Part shown: piece by piece, positions 1 to 13,899 of the stretch
How positions within the stretch are numbered: the first letter of the stretch is position 1
Layout: every line of letters begins with the position of its first letter
Source: Gossypium raimondii
Taxonomy: Eukaryota > Streptophyta > Magnoliopsida > Malvales > Malvaceae
DNA length: 64,000 nt
Assembly (NCBI RefSeq): GCF_025698545.1
Contig: NC_068565.1
Span: 7,874,001 to 7,938,000, forward strand
Direction: 5' to 3'
Program-made: the position numbers and the translations under genes
Notes under the pieces: model-generated
Seen by the model: only the letters and a program-made list of their open reading frames with translations
What the model was told of the DNA's origin: nothing
Database searches by the model: none

Positions 1-1440
1 TTTTCTTAGCGGATCAGCTATTTAGTAGAGGAAGAAGTTAAACCCTAGGCTTGATGACCCTAAGAAGTCATTTAGGTGAGAATTAACCCAAAATTAGTAT
101 GACCTATCCGTGAGCACCTTCGCCCTGAACCGGTTTGGACTGTGAGCTCGAGAGATAAGTAGTTCTTGCTGACTTGTTAGTTTAATGGAAGATAGAGAGA
201 TCTTGCTAGGGTTGCAACTAGTTAATTGAGTAGAAACCCAAAATAGCAATTAGTTATGATTACCAAATTGAGCTAATCACTCATACTTAGATTTGATTAA
301 GTTAGAATTTATATATACGAAGCTCACTTTCTTTTTGTTATTTTTATTTCATTATTTATAAAATCCCAAAATGTTTTTTTTTTATGTTTTATCGTACTAT
401 AATTTATTTAAACTACTAATCACTTCTATTTCCATTTAGGTTGACATTAATTTAGTACTCGCCTCCTTTGGGTACAATCCTCGAAGTACTTACCTACTTC
501 GTTGCAACTACTAACCAGTTTTTTTAATAACTAGCAACCAATTGTTATGTCTTTGTGCGATGAGACTAAGGTAGAGCAGCGGCGATCGAAGACTAGCGAA
601 GAAGTGGAAACCAACAAAAGGTATAGAAGCAACTATGGCAATAGTGGCGAAGAAAAAAGTGAAAAGCAGCAAAATGAAGAGAAGCAGCAGTGGTGGCAAC
701 GACAAAAAAAATAAAAAAAAAAGCAAGGAAAAATTTAGGAATTAAAGATTGGAATGGGAAAAGGAAAGGGGAATATCGGGACTAGGGTTGTTAAGAAGTG
801 GGGACTAGTAACAAGGGTAAAATTTTGGGGCTAATAAAATTGGGTCAGGTTGGGCCCAAGCTGAAAAACCCTTGCCTGAAGCCCAGCCCATTTTTAAAGC
901 GGGCCTCATTCATAAACCCAAGCCCATTTTTTGGGCCTATATTTTTGCCCAAACACTCCCATATTTTGGGCGGTCCTTTAGGCCAGATCAGGTGGCTCGG
1001 GACATGGATCGATCTAGTTTCAGTATATGACTTGTACTAGGGGAACACCTATAGAGCTAGCTACTAATTCGGAGAGACTAATTCACCAAAATCATCGATA
1101 GCAACAGCAGATGCATAATAAATCACCTATTGTAGGAAATTTACCATCCCAAGACAATCCATTGTTTGACAAGATTAACAATAATATCCCAGAGGACTTA
1201 CCACCACCAACATAACTTCTCGCAAACATAACAGAGATGCCCACATCATAGGTTACTTGAGTGCCTAAGACTGCAAATGTTCTATAACAAATTGGATGTG
1301 CACGCACGTTCAAGACTAAATGCAGCCATATGAGGAGCTTTAATGAACAAAACATACAAAGATGCGTATTAACTGATAAAAAACATGGCGATAAACTCCT
1401 GTTAGTGGCCAATTGAACCCTATACATAACTCAATTTGAT
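1..1440. other. Non-coding repeat-derived DNA
   Basis: No gene is supported. Around 820-1000 there is a block rich in GGGC/GCCC words (ttgggcccaa, aagcccattt) of the kind found in degenerate hAT-like non-autonomous elements; a related block lies at 61482-61905. Short open frames here have no recognisable domain and low-complexity composition. Confidence 0.4.
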
Positions 1441-2409
1441 AGATCAGTATCCAATTTTAATGAATTTTGAATTTCCCTTTTTTATGTGTTCATACAAGCT
1501 TGATTTTCTAAAAATTTTAAATTCGTGAGATTAGGTAAAATTAAAGGTTTACATTTGTAATAATAGGTTAAATAGGATGTTTAGAAACTTAATTAAGGTT
1601 TAGGAACAATAATCGAGTGAGGAAACCTTATATTTCGGTAAAATGAGTTGATTTCTAACTCATTTGATCTAATTAAAAGGTATTTGATCTTAATTTAATA
1701 AATCCTTAATGAATTTAAGCAAATAGAATATTTTCCCCTTTTAAAAGATTGCATAAGCTTTATTTTTTTTGAAAAAAATTAAATTGGTGAAATTGGATGA
1801 AATTGATGGTCTAGATATGTAATTAGATGATAGTTAGGATGTATGAAGTTGAAATCTAAGCTTAGAAGTGAGATTTGAGTGGTTAAACACCTATTTCAGC
1901 AAAATTAGTTAAGTTTTTGGTATAGATGTTAAAAGGCTTTGATCTATGATTTTGGAATAATTTGATGGTGTTTGTTGTTATTAGTAATGCCTTTGTAATG
2001 TGTTTTATGCATATGAAAAGTTCCAATTCATTTGGGAGCCTCCACAAGCATGGACAAAGGCAAATTAAAGCTTACTTAAGCATGATAATGGTTGCTAAGT
2101 GAGTGGTCTAATATATTGCATTTAAACTCCATTACACAGGCTAAGGTAACATATGCAAATCACCAGCTTAATTAATATGTGAACCTTGATTTCTTCTGTG
2201 CAAACCATTGCAATTTTGTTTGAGTGTAGGGTATGCATTCTGTGCGATTTTAATGAGCCAAATGCATGAATTTAAAATGTGCATGTAGTTATAGGAATAA
2301 AATAGGCAAGTTGTAGTTGTAAACCATGTACTTAACATGATAAGTGTGTGTGAATTGTGCATTTCATTATTGCGTGCGTGTGTGTGAGCATAATATTAAA
2401 GGCGAGCTA

Positions 2410-2600
2410 ATGTACTAAAAAGGTATGTGTATATATACAATATATATATGCGCGGGTTTTGTTATATATAATATATATGCGTGGGTTTAGATATATATAA
2501 TATATATGCGTGGGTCTTGATTATATATATGATATATATGCATATATGGGTCTTGTTTTATATAATATATATATATATGTATATGGGTTTTGTAATGCTT
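2410..2600. repeat. TA-rich minisatellite, about 30-35 bp units
   Basis: About five imperfect units of alternating TA dinucleotides followed by a gcgtgggt(t/c)ttg-like tail. Examples of the tail are at about 2451, 2480, 2510, 2546 and 2584. Unit length varies because the TA run expands and contracts. Confidence 0.75.
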
Positions 2601-3537
2601 GCAAACTAATAAAATATATATAATGTGAACTCTTATAACATATAAATTTTACTGATAATGTACATCTATGCATGCATGAACCAATATGTGAATTATGAGC
2701 TCTACGGTAATCCAAGCTCTGATTTAGTGCAAAATTATATTATTGTGAAATGCTAGGTGCGAGCTCAACTATAATGTGAGCCAATTATATTTGTGTAATG
2801 TGTTATATTGTGAACCATGTTAACTTGGCGAATTATATTACTATGGCGAATTGTGTTAATTTGGTGATTTGCATTAATATGGCGAATTGTATTAATTTGC
2901 CAAACTGTGTATTGTGAGATTTTGAGTTATATTGTATGTCAACTAAGCTATTGCATGCCCTATGCTAAATAAATTATACGGATAATGAATGATATGTGAA
3001 TTGTGTTATGTGTGCAATATATGTTGCATAAAAGTTATATTATTTGCGAACCATGCTCTATTGCGAATTGTGAATTGCGAACTGTGTTATAATGTGTGAG
3101 CTCTGCTTAACTGTGAGCCCTATTATACTGAATATTGTGAATGTGTTAAATAGATATTTTGGCTTTGTGACCTTATGGAACCATTGGATATAGTTGGCAT
3201 GCCATAGGATTTTGGGTACTCACCCTCATTATTCTGATGAGCATTGTACCCGGAGATAGCGTTGGAGAGATAAGGGAATGTCGAGCATAGCTCCATTCAA
3301 CGGAGACAGCGTAGGTCTCTATGAGTCGAGTGTGTTGGAGAGTGTAAGCATTTATGCTACACTTATATCGAAGATAGCATAGGGCTCTTTGAGTCCAAAA
3401 GTGAGGCGTTATAAGAAGATCTGTTTATCCAATGTGTAGTGATAGAGTCCAATTATAGGTGGTGGTAGAGTCTCCTATATGTTTCATAATCACAAAAATG
3501 TCAATTTATCATTATTTGAGATATATGAGTTACGATG

Positions 3538-3722
3538 TGGTATGAATGAATTATTATATTGAATGAACTGTTATATTGTATGAACTATTATATTGAATGA
3601 ACTGTTATTATGCATGAACTGTTATTTCATATGAATTGTTACTTTATGCGAACTACCTATTCAATGTGAACTGTTTAATTCGTGTTAACTATTATCTTGT
3701 GTGAGTTGTGATAAAAAGTGAA
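3538..3722. repeat. Degenerate minisatellite, about 20 bp (tgaactgttatattg-like)
   Basis: Eight or nine imperfect copies of a unit close to tgaactgttatattgtatg in tandem. A looser relative (gcgaattgtgttaattt-like) is scattered through 2820-3130, so the same short motif may have amplified twice inside this LTR-like region. Confidence 0.65.
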
Positions 3723-5045
3723 TCGTTTAGGCATGCCTATTTCACTTAACCTGACTGATGTGTTTATTTGTAGATGTTTGAGCACTCACTGAGCTTTCAT
3801 AAGCTCACACTCTTTTATATCATTGCAGTGATTTAGCTTGTGAAAAGGTAGGGAAGTGAGTCATCCAAGTGATCCATAACGAAGCTATAGCTTGGTAATT
3901 GAGGAAGGCAATGTGGGACCAAATAGTGAGATTTAGAATTAGACATTATGGACTCTTTAATTGGTCCGATTTGGAACTTTTATCACTGCTTCAGATAGAT
4001 GATTGAATGGTAGATTATGAATGTTTGATGAATGGTATGAGCAATTGTTCGACTAACTTGTAATTGCAGGTTGAAGGGTCGCTGGGTATCGAGGTAAGTC
4101 TTATATGTTTTATGTGTGATGTGGAAATTAATCATGAGTTTAGTTTGCATGAAATGTAAAATTGGACAAATAACGTAAATAGTAGGTGTCCTATGAACTA
4201 ATTAAATGGTGATGATTTTATGAAGAAATACATGATGTTTTAATGAATCTTCCTAAATAAGATATATACGTATAAATTCTACAATACTATTTTCAGACAT
4301 TGCGAAATGGAGTTTTTTTTTTTCAACATTTTACTATACTACTTTTTAATCTAATTATATGTTTTTAAACAAAACGGTTTTCCAAGCCCTTACAAATATA
4401 GACTTTTAAAAATACCTTATTGCATGCATGTATGTTTAACTGAAGTTTTCGTAGTAATTACCTGTTAAATACTAAATTACGAAGTAGTCTTGTTGTTGAT
4501 TCGATGATCAGAGTAGCGCAACAAAAGCATGATTTTAGGATTTTAAATATTCTCTGAATGATGCGTAGTGTGATTGGTCGGTTGGTGTGCTTTGTGGTGG
4601 TTTAAACGGAGAGTCACTTTGGTGGCTAATGTGACCTTCGAAATTCGGGTTGGACCGTCCCGGTAGGGTTTTGGGCGCCACATATGATTTCGGAATTTAT
4701 TACTATAAGTATCACAAGGCTTGATTTTTATAAAAATTTTAAACTTTTTTTGTTCCTAAAAAAATTGCTTTCTAATCCAATATTTCCAACATTTATCCCC
4801 TTGATTAACAACCACTATCAATACAACTTCCACGAAGAAATAAAAAGCAAAACCTAAGGAAACAAAGAAAAACTCGAAAGATCTAGACCTTAAAGGAAAT
4901 TCCCTACAATATGTTTGAACACCATAGAGTAATTGGATGAAAGTGTACTTATTAAGGTGGTAATCATACCCTTTTGTAATGATAAGAAATTTTAATTCTC
5001 TAGACATGTTTGTAATGATAGAGCGCAATTACACTGTAATTTTGT

Positions 5046-5759
5046 ATGTTATGTTTGGTAATATAAATTGTAATTGCACAACTATATAAATTTAATTTTG
5101 AAAAGAATAATGATTATTACGAAAAATCATTAATAATATTTGAAAAGAAATTTCTTTAAATAAATAACAATTTTCATATGTAATATGTTAGACCAAGAAA
5201 GTATTTGACAAGATGATTACTAAAAAATTAACAAGAAAAATAAGCACCCTATGCAATTGTATCTAATTACCCTAGCACTCCATATTTGTTAAGTTATTCC
5301 TTCTCTAACATGAAACATAAATCCCTTTGTAATCACAGTGAGTCTTTGGCTAAATATAAAAATTAAAATTAATGCTATATAATCATGTAAAATAAATAAT
5401 ATATAATTTAGTAAAATATTTAGTAAGTCAAATTGAATTAAAAATCATTTCTCGTCAATAAAATTTTTAGATTATTTAAATGAGGTTAATAAAATAACAT
5501 ATAATTATATTTTTAAAAATAAAATATATATCCTAAAATTATAATACTATTATTATATTAAAAATTATTAGACTTAAACCATGTACAAGCATGTTTAAAA
5601 GTAATAGAATAAATGGATTTGAGTATGATTATTTGTAATTTATTCATGTAATTACTCAATTTCACATTCTCCTAAGAATGAAATAGTGTAATTGGAGTGC
5701 TTCGAGTACACTCAATTCAATGGGATTTACTAAGTCTAATGTTAACCAAACATGCCCCA
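5046..5759. repeat. Possible TIR transposon remnant
   Basis: The left end reads atgtttggtaatataaattg. The right end, reverse-complemented, reads gggcatgtttggttaacatt. The shared ATGTTTGGT core at inverted ends resembles plant hAT or PIF termini. No convincing target-site duplication is visible and the interior is AT-rich with no open frame. Confidence 0.33.
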
Positions 5760-8560
5760 TATAAGTAATTATTAGCAATTACATCCAAATTTAATTATTA
5801 GATAATTTTCAAACACAAAGCTATTTTGTTGGTGGAAAAAACTCGAGATCCAACTTGAAAAGGAATTCTCATGATGCGATGTGAGAAAAGAAAACTCTAA
5901 AAAATCAGAGAAAAGTACCAGAGATGATTTGGGGTTTCTGGAATATGGAGTTGGTGGAAAAAATAATTGAACACTTTAGTTTTAGGGCAAAAGTTAAAGT
6001 AGGTGGTGAAATTTCCTTAATTCAATATGGGAACAAATGAGGTAAAGAAGAAGTGGTATAAAGATCATAGCATCTTTGTTTCTGTATAATACAAGGGTTG
6101 TTGCTTACATAATTCCACTAGTAAAAGCCTTCATTTGTCACTTTAACCATGCTTTCCCTCCCTTATCCAATCTCAACGAACCCTGTTTGTCAAATAGGGC
6201 CACTTTGCCAACATAATGTTGCACACCAATCCCTCTTTGTAGGTAGGGGCTAACAATCCACTCCCATGGCATAAAATAAGACATTTGAAAGCAACTTCAC
6301 CAATGATTTTATGTAGAGGGGAAAGAAATCAAACGGTACTTTGATTAAATTATTGAAGTGATCATTTATTAATGAAATGAGTTAAGCATGGAATATATTT
6401 TTATATCTGTTGTGTGGCTCTACTTACCCCATTAGGAAAGCTTAAAATCAACCCCTTAAATGGAGTAAAAGTTAAATATGAAAGACAAACCTCTTTTTCA
6501 TAGTCACATACTCCAACGCATCACCATGAATGTGATTATTCAGCATTACCATTATAATACAACTTTGAATTTTTCGCTATATATAATTGTCAATATATGG
6601 ATCTAATCTCATCATGTGTATAATTTATTTAGTTATATTTTGATTTAAACCGTTATATTGATGAATAATTTTAAAAATCCCTAAAAAGATTTTTTTTTTT
6701 TTTTTTTTTTAAAGAAAAACTGATGAATTTGGCACGATTAGACAATAAATCGGCGAGTAGGAGTTGAAGAAAAAGGTAAGGAGACAACGCCACGTGTACT
6801 CGTATATCTACGGCCCACTCAGCATAGTGGGACCCAAAATCCATGCTGGTCACGGTTCCCTAGAAGCGTAGAATCCGGGAAATTTTACAATTTTAAAGAA
6901 AATAAATAATATTTGATGTAGGGGGCCGTCTCACAATATCCTGCCACGTGGCAAGCAATAACCGTTGACTACATACATGGTGCAATGTGGGCCCACATGG
7001 TGCTTTTGAGATCAATAACTGCACAAGCGTCCACGTGGGTTTGTTTTTTTCACTTGGGCCCACCTGGAAAATATATTTAAAAAATCAGACGCCATCTTTG
7101 CCGTTTGATGTGAAGACTTTGGGAACGTTGGAAGACACAAGTGAAACTAGATATATTAGATGTTGTTGGTCTTATCTCTTATGGAAAATGCTTTTATTTT
7201 TAGTTTTGAACTCAATTCAAAATAATCACCATTTCTTTTTTCGTTGCAAAAATTCAATCATATATCTTATTTCAATTTCATGTATTAAGGAAATTACTGG
7301 TTTATCCCTATAAATATATATTGACAAATCATAAAATATAACTATACTAAGAATATAACCTATTTATATCAACTACGCCAAGGATGAAGCTAAAAAATTT
7401 CTTGGACGGAATTAAATTATATATTTTTTATTATAGTGAAAATGTAACTTCACAATTTTAATAATCTTTATCTTTATAATTTTTAAAGGATTAAATCAAA
7501 TTTTTATCATTTTTGAGAAGGTTAAAGTGTAATTTTAGCAAGGCTCTGCCTACCCCTAACTCCGCCCCTGAACTACACATTATGAGATTGAAACCTATCT
7601 ATGATGATTGTGCATACTTTAATTTGTTAGAATTGGTCATCATATTTTATAAAAATCGAGAAGTTAATTGAATTAGGTAATATCATTAATCTAACAATTA
7701 ATATGTAGCAAATTAACTATTAAAGTTGATGTATTGATCCACAATTGAAGTGACTTGTTAGGTTTGGTAAAATATAATGACCACATTTTGAGAAATTAAC
7801 ATATAAGGGTGAACTTTTCAAATTTCAGAAAATGAAATTATCTTAAAGTTTATATGTAAGAAGAAAAATCTAGTAGACACTAAAATAAAAACTTAGTTAT
7901 ATTTTTAAAATATAAATATAACCTTGAGACACTAATTAACATATTTTTCATAAAGATATTCTAGCCATCTAAATTGGGTTGCCTCAAAAGATGTCTCTAA
8001 TGTATTCCTTTTTGTTGGAAGATTAGGGTTGAGTGATACCTTTGAATTGAAACGCTAATTTGGAGATGATCTCCCTCAATAATTTCCTCATCCTCAATCC
8101 TGAGCCTTGTAAAGTACTAGAGAATCATGAATGCATATATGAATACTCAATAAAATTAAAATATCAAAGTTCATCATGATTTCAGCTCAAATCTTTTCAT
8201 GTATAAAATTGTTTTAAAAAACACCTCATAATGTATGTTATTTTGAATAATAATAATAACAACAACACAATTTTATCATGTTTTAGTTTGGCATATAATA
8301 TTCATTCTTCCTACATGCTTTTCAGATATATGCCAAATGAACTAAAATGACGTATTCTCAGTAGCTCACAACATCCCAAAGCTATGAATATATATAATAT
8401 AGGTAACGTATTTAGTCGATAATAAGTAGAGAATTTGTTTTTGAGTTTTATATCCTTCTTGGATAATTTTAAAAGTGTGCCCATCAGTTTGGTTTATTTA
8501 AGATTTATTTTCCAAATAATTTTTGCAATCATCGAGTTAGATTTTTTATTTTAAGGTATT
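5760..8560. other. AT-rich intergenic DNA with G-box cluster
   Basis: No protein gene is recognisable. A poly-T run lies at 6690-6711 and a G-box cluster at 6790-7036. The open frame at 6987-7313 has no recognisable domain. Confidence 0.5.
6790..7036. promoter_or_regulatory. Cluster of three CACGTG G-boxes
   Basis: Palindromic CACGTG cores occur near 6791 (gccacgtgta), 6944 (gccacgtggc) and 7032 (tccacgtggg). G-boxes bind plant bZIP and bHLH factors. Three in 250 bp of otherwise AT-rich DNA is locally dense. I see no coding region on either side, so the cluster could be a promoter of an unrecognised transcript or part of an old transposon. Confidence 0.4.
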
Positions 8561-8705
8561 TTACGGAGCGAGCCCAGTAACTAATCATCGGCATCTGTAG
8601 ACCCATTAAGGGGGTAAATGTTAGCCAGGAGTTTTAAAATTGCTCCATACCCAAGACGCGGATCAAACCCTCAACCACTGGTTAAGCTAAGATAAACCCT
8701 TGTCA
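8560..8705 (-). repeat. SINE-like element with tRNA-type promoter boxes
   Basis: Read on the minus strand, a box A-like stretch (ttagcttaaccagtgg) is followed by a box B-like stretch (gggtttgatccg), the spacing and order expected of a tRNA-derived SINE head. The body continues to about 8560. No clear flanking duplication or 3' tail was found. Confidence 0.4.
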
Positions 8706-9316
8706 TCTCACATTATTCTTGTGATGAATTTTTTTTTAAAATATTGGGTATAATTATAAGATATAATATTTACATTTATAGTGAAAAATTTAAGTTTAAA
8801 CTCTCGAGTTTTTCCTCTTATACTATCACTTCTTACTTAAAAGTATCTCGGAATTAATATCAACAATGTTGACTTATTTTGCAAAACTATCATTTTTATC
8901 ATTATGTTAACCATTGTTGAATAAGTGAATAGGGAGCATGAATGGTTTTTTTACTATCATCTTCTTAGTGCTAATGATATATTATAGTACTAAAAAGATG
9001 ATCTATCCCATCTATTTCTATAAAAAAAATTCCAGAAAAAAACCCCTGATTGAAAGGTTGAAAAAAGGATCAGGAAGAGAGAAACTTTCAAGTGTTACAG
9101 GAAAAATAGAGGCTTTGCTTTTTAGGGACAAAATATTATTTATCCAACAATGACCTATAGCAACCGATCAAAGTTTTAATTTGATGTGATTAACCAGAAT
9201 AAAAGTTAAGTTGATGTTGATTATTATGACTTAAAAGATGACTGATGGATAGTGAAATTTATAAAATATTGTGATAATAATAGAAAAGGATGTCCCATAG
9301 AAAACCAAAGTTAACA

Positions 9317-9353
<37 letters not shown>

Positions 9354-10795
9354 CACCCTTTTAAACACTATTAGAAAGTAAAATTTCAATAGGATAAGCA
9401 TATTATAGTGGATTACAATCCTAAGGATATTATTTTGTAATTATGATTAGATGCCATAAAATGAATTTATTTATAAATCATTTTTAAATAATTTGAGTTT
9501 GATATTTTGTAACTTGATTTGATAAAAAGAATTATTAAAATATTGACTAGAATTTTTAAATCCAAAAGAATATGATAATGAGGTCTTTGTTTAATAACAA
9601 GATCGAGTCATTGAAAATTTTGAGATTCACATGTGTGGATTTCAATCCAAAATTTACTATAATTTGGAATATAATTATTTGATCTAAGATAAAATCATTT
9701 GATGTATTAGTAAAAGTTAAGTACTGAATATAATTTTTTTGCTTGATAATAGTAAATATTGATTTTGAAAATCATTATTTCATAATTTTAATCTTATTAA
9801 TATGATATACTCTCAAAAGAATCTTAGTAATATGGCATTATTTATTTTATTTTGAATAGTTTTGGATAAAATTAGAGATAAATTTTAAATATTTTAAATT
9901 TCAATGAAATGAAGAAGTAATTTATTTCAAATTAATATTTTCACATTAACGGATAAATAGCTAATATCATTATCAAACACAATTTAAAAATTAAATGTTG
10001 AAAGTTTCCATTTTCAATGATTTGGTACACCCTAAATCTAGATATATTCCATAATGATTAATTATAATTATAATTATAATTATTTAGATGTGTATTATTT
10101 ATATTTAAAACCCTAAAATGATTAATTTTCATAAATCTAAAAGATATTCAATTAGTACTTACTTTTTTTATAAAAGTAGTAATTCAAAATAATCCAAATC
10201 TAGAAAATGTAAGCGATAAAAAAATGCAGATTCCTAATTTATGATATTTAAATCAATAGTCGACAAAATTTAACTTAATTGGTAGAGTTCTTTCATTCCA
10301 AAAATTAATTGGCAAACAAAATAATAATCCTGCCAAATCGTATAGTCGATTTCTTGCTCAAATTATTGTCGGAAATAGATGCATGCATGTTACGAAAATT
10401 TAATGGATGCATGGGAATGGTGAAAATGATTGCTTTGAAAAGTACAATTGTAGCTAAGATAGATCCATGTATATATACATAATCTACAAAATACAACAAT
10501 AGAATCCATTCTTTGTCTACAAAATTTATTCTCTAGTTAGACAATTTCAATAAGGAATTACAAATTAAGTGTTTTTCATGAAATATATTCTTATAAACAA
10601 TTGACTCGAGCTTAGTTGAGGATAAAGAAAAATGTCCATGATTTCTTAAGTTTTGATTGCTATAGTTAAAAATTAAGCAATTAGCAAGAGCAGCAATTGT
10701 CTGTGGTGTAAAGTTTTTTTGTTTTAGACTATTTATACTTATTAAATCTAAATTGTGAATGTTAAATTTTGAGAAACTTAAATGTATTTAATTTT
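8706..10795. other. AT-rich intergenic DNA with a GA microsatellite
   Basis: No gene is recognisable. The 71-codon open frame at 8938-9153 is lysine-rich and low in complexity. The only distinct feature is the GA tract at 9317-9352. Confidence 0.5.
9317..9352. repeat. (GA)n microsatellite
   Basis: An uninterrupted run of alternating A and G of about 36 bases, roughly 18 dinucleotide units. Likely length-polymorphic. Confidence 0.97.
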
Positions 10796-10950
10796 TTGTC
10801 GATTGGATTTTAACTCGATCGGTATGGTATTGTTGGCAATACAGGAGGACGTAAATTTAAGTGCATTGAAGCACATTATCTTTCTATTTTTAGGGTGAGG
10901 AAGGGCTATGGATAGTTCTAGATATTATGTTAAGAAAATAGATATGATCA
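10796..10950 (+). repeat. SINE-like repeat copy
   Basis: Contains aactcgatcggtatgg, then aggaggacgtaaatttaag, then tgcattgaagcacatt, and a 3' part gggctatggatagttctag. The same order of blocks is seen at 55286-55365 (gttcgatttgcatcg, gtaggagaatgtgggttcga, gcgctaaagcgcat), so these are two copies of one dispersed family. The block gggttcgag in the second copy resembles a tRNA box B, which suggests a SINE. Confidence 0.42.
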
Positions 10951-11439
10951 AAACCTAAAATGAAACTATTCAAAAAAAAAAAAAGTATGTTGGCTCCGCC
11001 AACTCGAATGTATATTATTCATATATTAGCCATAAGATGATATTCTCAATGGTGCAGCTTAGGGAAAACAAGGGACTCCCTTGATTAAATGGTATAATGC
11101 CTTTTGCAGCCCTTTTAAATGTTAAAAATTCAAATAAGTCATTTTAATACACTTCTAAGAAAACAAAATTTCAAACTTTATCCTTAAATGAAAATTTTAA
11201 TTGATTCAAAAATTCCAATAGATGAAATTTTAAATTCAAAGAGTTTTATATAAATTGTAAAAGAATATAAAAGTAATTAATTGTTAACGAATACTTATGT
11301 GTATATATTCCGAAGAGAAGACCCTGTAAATGGGCATCATGCAGAAAAACATTAAGCCTAGCTGCCTAAGTAATTAAGAGCCATTCCTGCCTAATTCCAG
11401 TAAGACAAAATAAATAAAAGATGTAACAGAGTTGGCCCA

Positions 11440-11615
11440 AAATTCACGTGAAACCATGTATGGGCATGTTGGGAGGCTGTGGAGGCGCCTATTTTGATGT
11501 CATTACACACGTGGCTATTCATGGAGACGTCATCAGACAATAACACGTTTGGGTTTGGCCCCCATAGATTGTAAGACTTTGAACTGCCCCCCAGTTAAAC
11601 CCCACCCACACGTGA
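11440..11615. promoter_or_regulatory. Second cluster of three CACGTG G-boxes
   Basis: CACGTG cores lie near 11446 (ttcacgtgaa), 11509 (acacgtggct) and 11609 (acacgtgagg). The surrounding DNA (11440-11700) is noticeably less AT-rich than its neighbours and includes a pyrimidine-rich stretch, as in plant promoters or 5' leaders. No coding exon follows that I can recognise. Confidence 0.4.
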
Positions 11616-13899
11616 GGGATATCTGCCTTGGTTTCCCTCTCCATCGTGTTAAGTTGATTGATGTGTTTCACCCAAAACCCCCTTCACCATTTCATCTCCT
11701 CCCTGTTTGCTGATACGTGTTTCATAATCATTATATTCTTATATATACTTATGTTCCAATATGCAAAAACAGATAACATTTGATTCATATAATTGAAGGG
11801 GTGATGATGAAAGATGACAGAAGCACCCAATTCTTTTGGAAAAATTATATATATATGGTTTGGTTGTTGAATAAGATGGGATATTTTAGACCAAGTTGTA
11901 GCAAAGACTTTGAAATATTATTAATTGAATCCAATCCTGGAGAGACAAGGATGCAGTTTCTCAGTAGTGACAACAGTTTTATCCTCCTTTTTTTTTTCTT
12001 TTTTTTTTCTGGTGAAGGTTTTGTCTGGCATTGTTAACACTAGGATAATCACAATGACTATATGATAAAAAAAAAATACATATTAAAAACTATAAAACAT
12101 GCCTTTAAAAAAAATTGATATGATGTTGATTGGTGTGGTTGAATGAGAGGAAAGATAGGAAATGAAACAGACATTTGGACAACCTGGATAAATAAACTAA
12201 AGCTATCAGAGGTCTAAGCCACATTATTCATGCAAAAGCCGTAAAATGCTCTTTACGGTCTCTCCAATCTGAATGGACCATTTGTTTGTGTTGTGGACTC
12301 ACATTATTCATTCAAAAAACAACTTGAAAACTTTAGTTTTTGCTTCATTGATTGCTGATTGAAACTTTGTTTATTAAGCAGATAATATACCTTTCCTTTT
12401 CAGAATTTTAAAAAAATATATTTGCAGATATCAATGGTGGATCAGTTAACATTCAACCAAGTTCAACACTAGGAACAGATAATGTTGTTCTTTTTTTTCT
12501 TTTTTCTTTTTGCAGTTTTCAAGGCGAATGTTTGAGAATTAAACAACCATTAAAAAGAAAAACATATTTTCAAGTTTGATTCTGAGCCAGGTTTTAACGT
12601 GCCCAACCTTTTCCCAGCTGCTTAAATTCTTGGTTTATATAAACCAGACACACTGTTTGAATCTGTATACATTTGAGCTCCAATAAACAAACACTGGTTA
12701 TAATAATAATAATCATCATTAGTCAACTAAACCACAGTTGAGCTTGTTATATTATATATTCTTTTATCTGCTACTAGCCTACTACTCCCTACTAACTACT
12801 CTTGTTTACTCAAACAAGATGATTTTGACTCTAGTTGCAACCTTGCATCATCATGCATTGACTAACTTCGTTAAAATAAAAAAGTTATTTAGCATTTTAA
12901 AACAAGAATAATGGAGCAAAGAGTGGTTGAGAAAACGTTGCAGATTTTCAAACCTGTTATTTTCAATGGTGATGTGTGTCTGCTAGATATGCCGAACAGT
13001 AACAGATACATCAAAAATAATAATTCATGGCGTCATGCGTGCCCTGTTGATGCTGGCTTCTCGGCCCGATCCAACGCATCAGTTCGGTTTACTGGACTTA
13101 TGGCTAAAGGTAGCTTTAGTCCGGCTTGGATCTCTTTATTTTGGTTTGGTTGTTTCTGCTCTTTTTGTGTACTTTATTTCTGTTTATGTCTTTTATGCTT
13201 TGGGATTTGGCTCCTTTTGCTTCTGTTATGTTACTTTAGCTATGAAATGAATTTTCGTTTGAAAAAAAAATCATGGCTAGTTATTGCCTCTGCTATTCAT
13301 TTTGGGTTCCTTTTCGAAGTCCTAAAACTTGGGTTATTCTAGTTGGGTCATAGCACCTTGGTTTAGTTTGAGCCCATTTTAATGCTTTGGCCATGTTGGT
13401 CTCGGTTCAGTGGCTATTGGTCTCGGTCATAGCACAATTCTTGTTATGAAATGAATGGTAAGAAAAATAAAAACAAAAGTAAATTCATGTTGTGCTAATG
13501 AACATGCAAATAGTATTAATTCTGTTCATATATGGCCAGTACATATTGTTACATGAAGAGATGATCCTAATTTATGTGTTAATTGATTCATAAATGTTCA
13601 TATAACCAATTAATATACTGATGAGTGATTTCAGTGTCAAGTCATACTTCTTCTACACAATTTTCAAAATAGGCAAATAGAAAATACTTATAAAGAATAA
13701 TTCTAATCAGCTGAAGGGAAAAAAAAGTTGAAGCTAGCATTAGATTTTAATTGAAGATTATTGGTAGCTTCAAATATGTAAGTAAGCTTTCATATGAAGC
13801 TAATTTCTCCATATTATTTTATGATGTAACGGTAAGAACTTGTGAGGCTTGAGCCCAAGTGGATCATCTCCTCCATTGAATTAGCAACTTGGTTCTTTC
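11616..13899. other. Intergenic region downstream of the NLR gene
   Basis: This includes a palindromic TATA-like site tggtttatataaacca near 12630. The open frame at 12911-13342 encodes a hydrophobic, low-complexity product with no recognisable domain and is probably chance. The last few hundred bases should include the 3' UTR of the minus-strand NLR. Confidence 0.4.

Larger units (their letters stand above)
1440..4683 (+). repeat. LTR-like degenerate retrotransposon sequence
   Basis: A long non-coding stretch ending in a GC-richer tail (ggaccgtcccggtagggttt, then gggcgccaca at about 4681) that resembles the 3' end of plant Gypsy LTRs. It contains simple minisatellites at 2410-2600 and 3538-3722. 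I could not find the 5' boundary or a target-site duplication, so the limits are approximate and the class is an inference from style only. Confidence 0.35.

Noticed and set aside
12911..13342. Open frame of 143 codons on the plus strand
   Set aside because: Cys-, Phe- and Leu-rich low-complexity product with no recognisable domain and no splice or promoter support.
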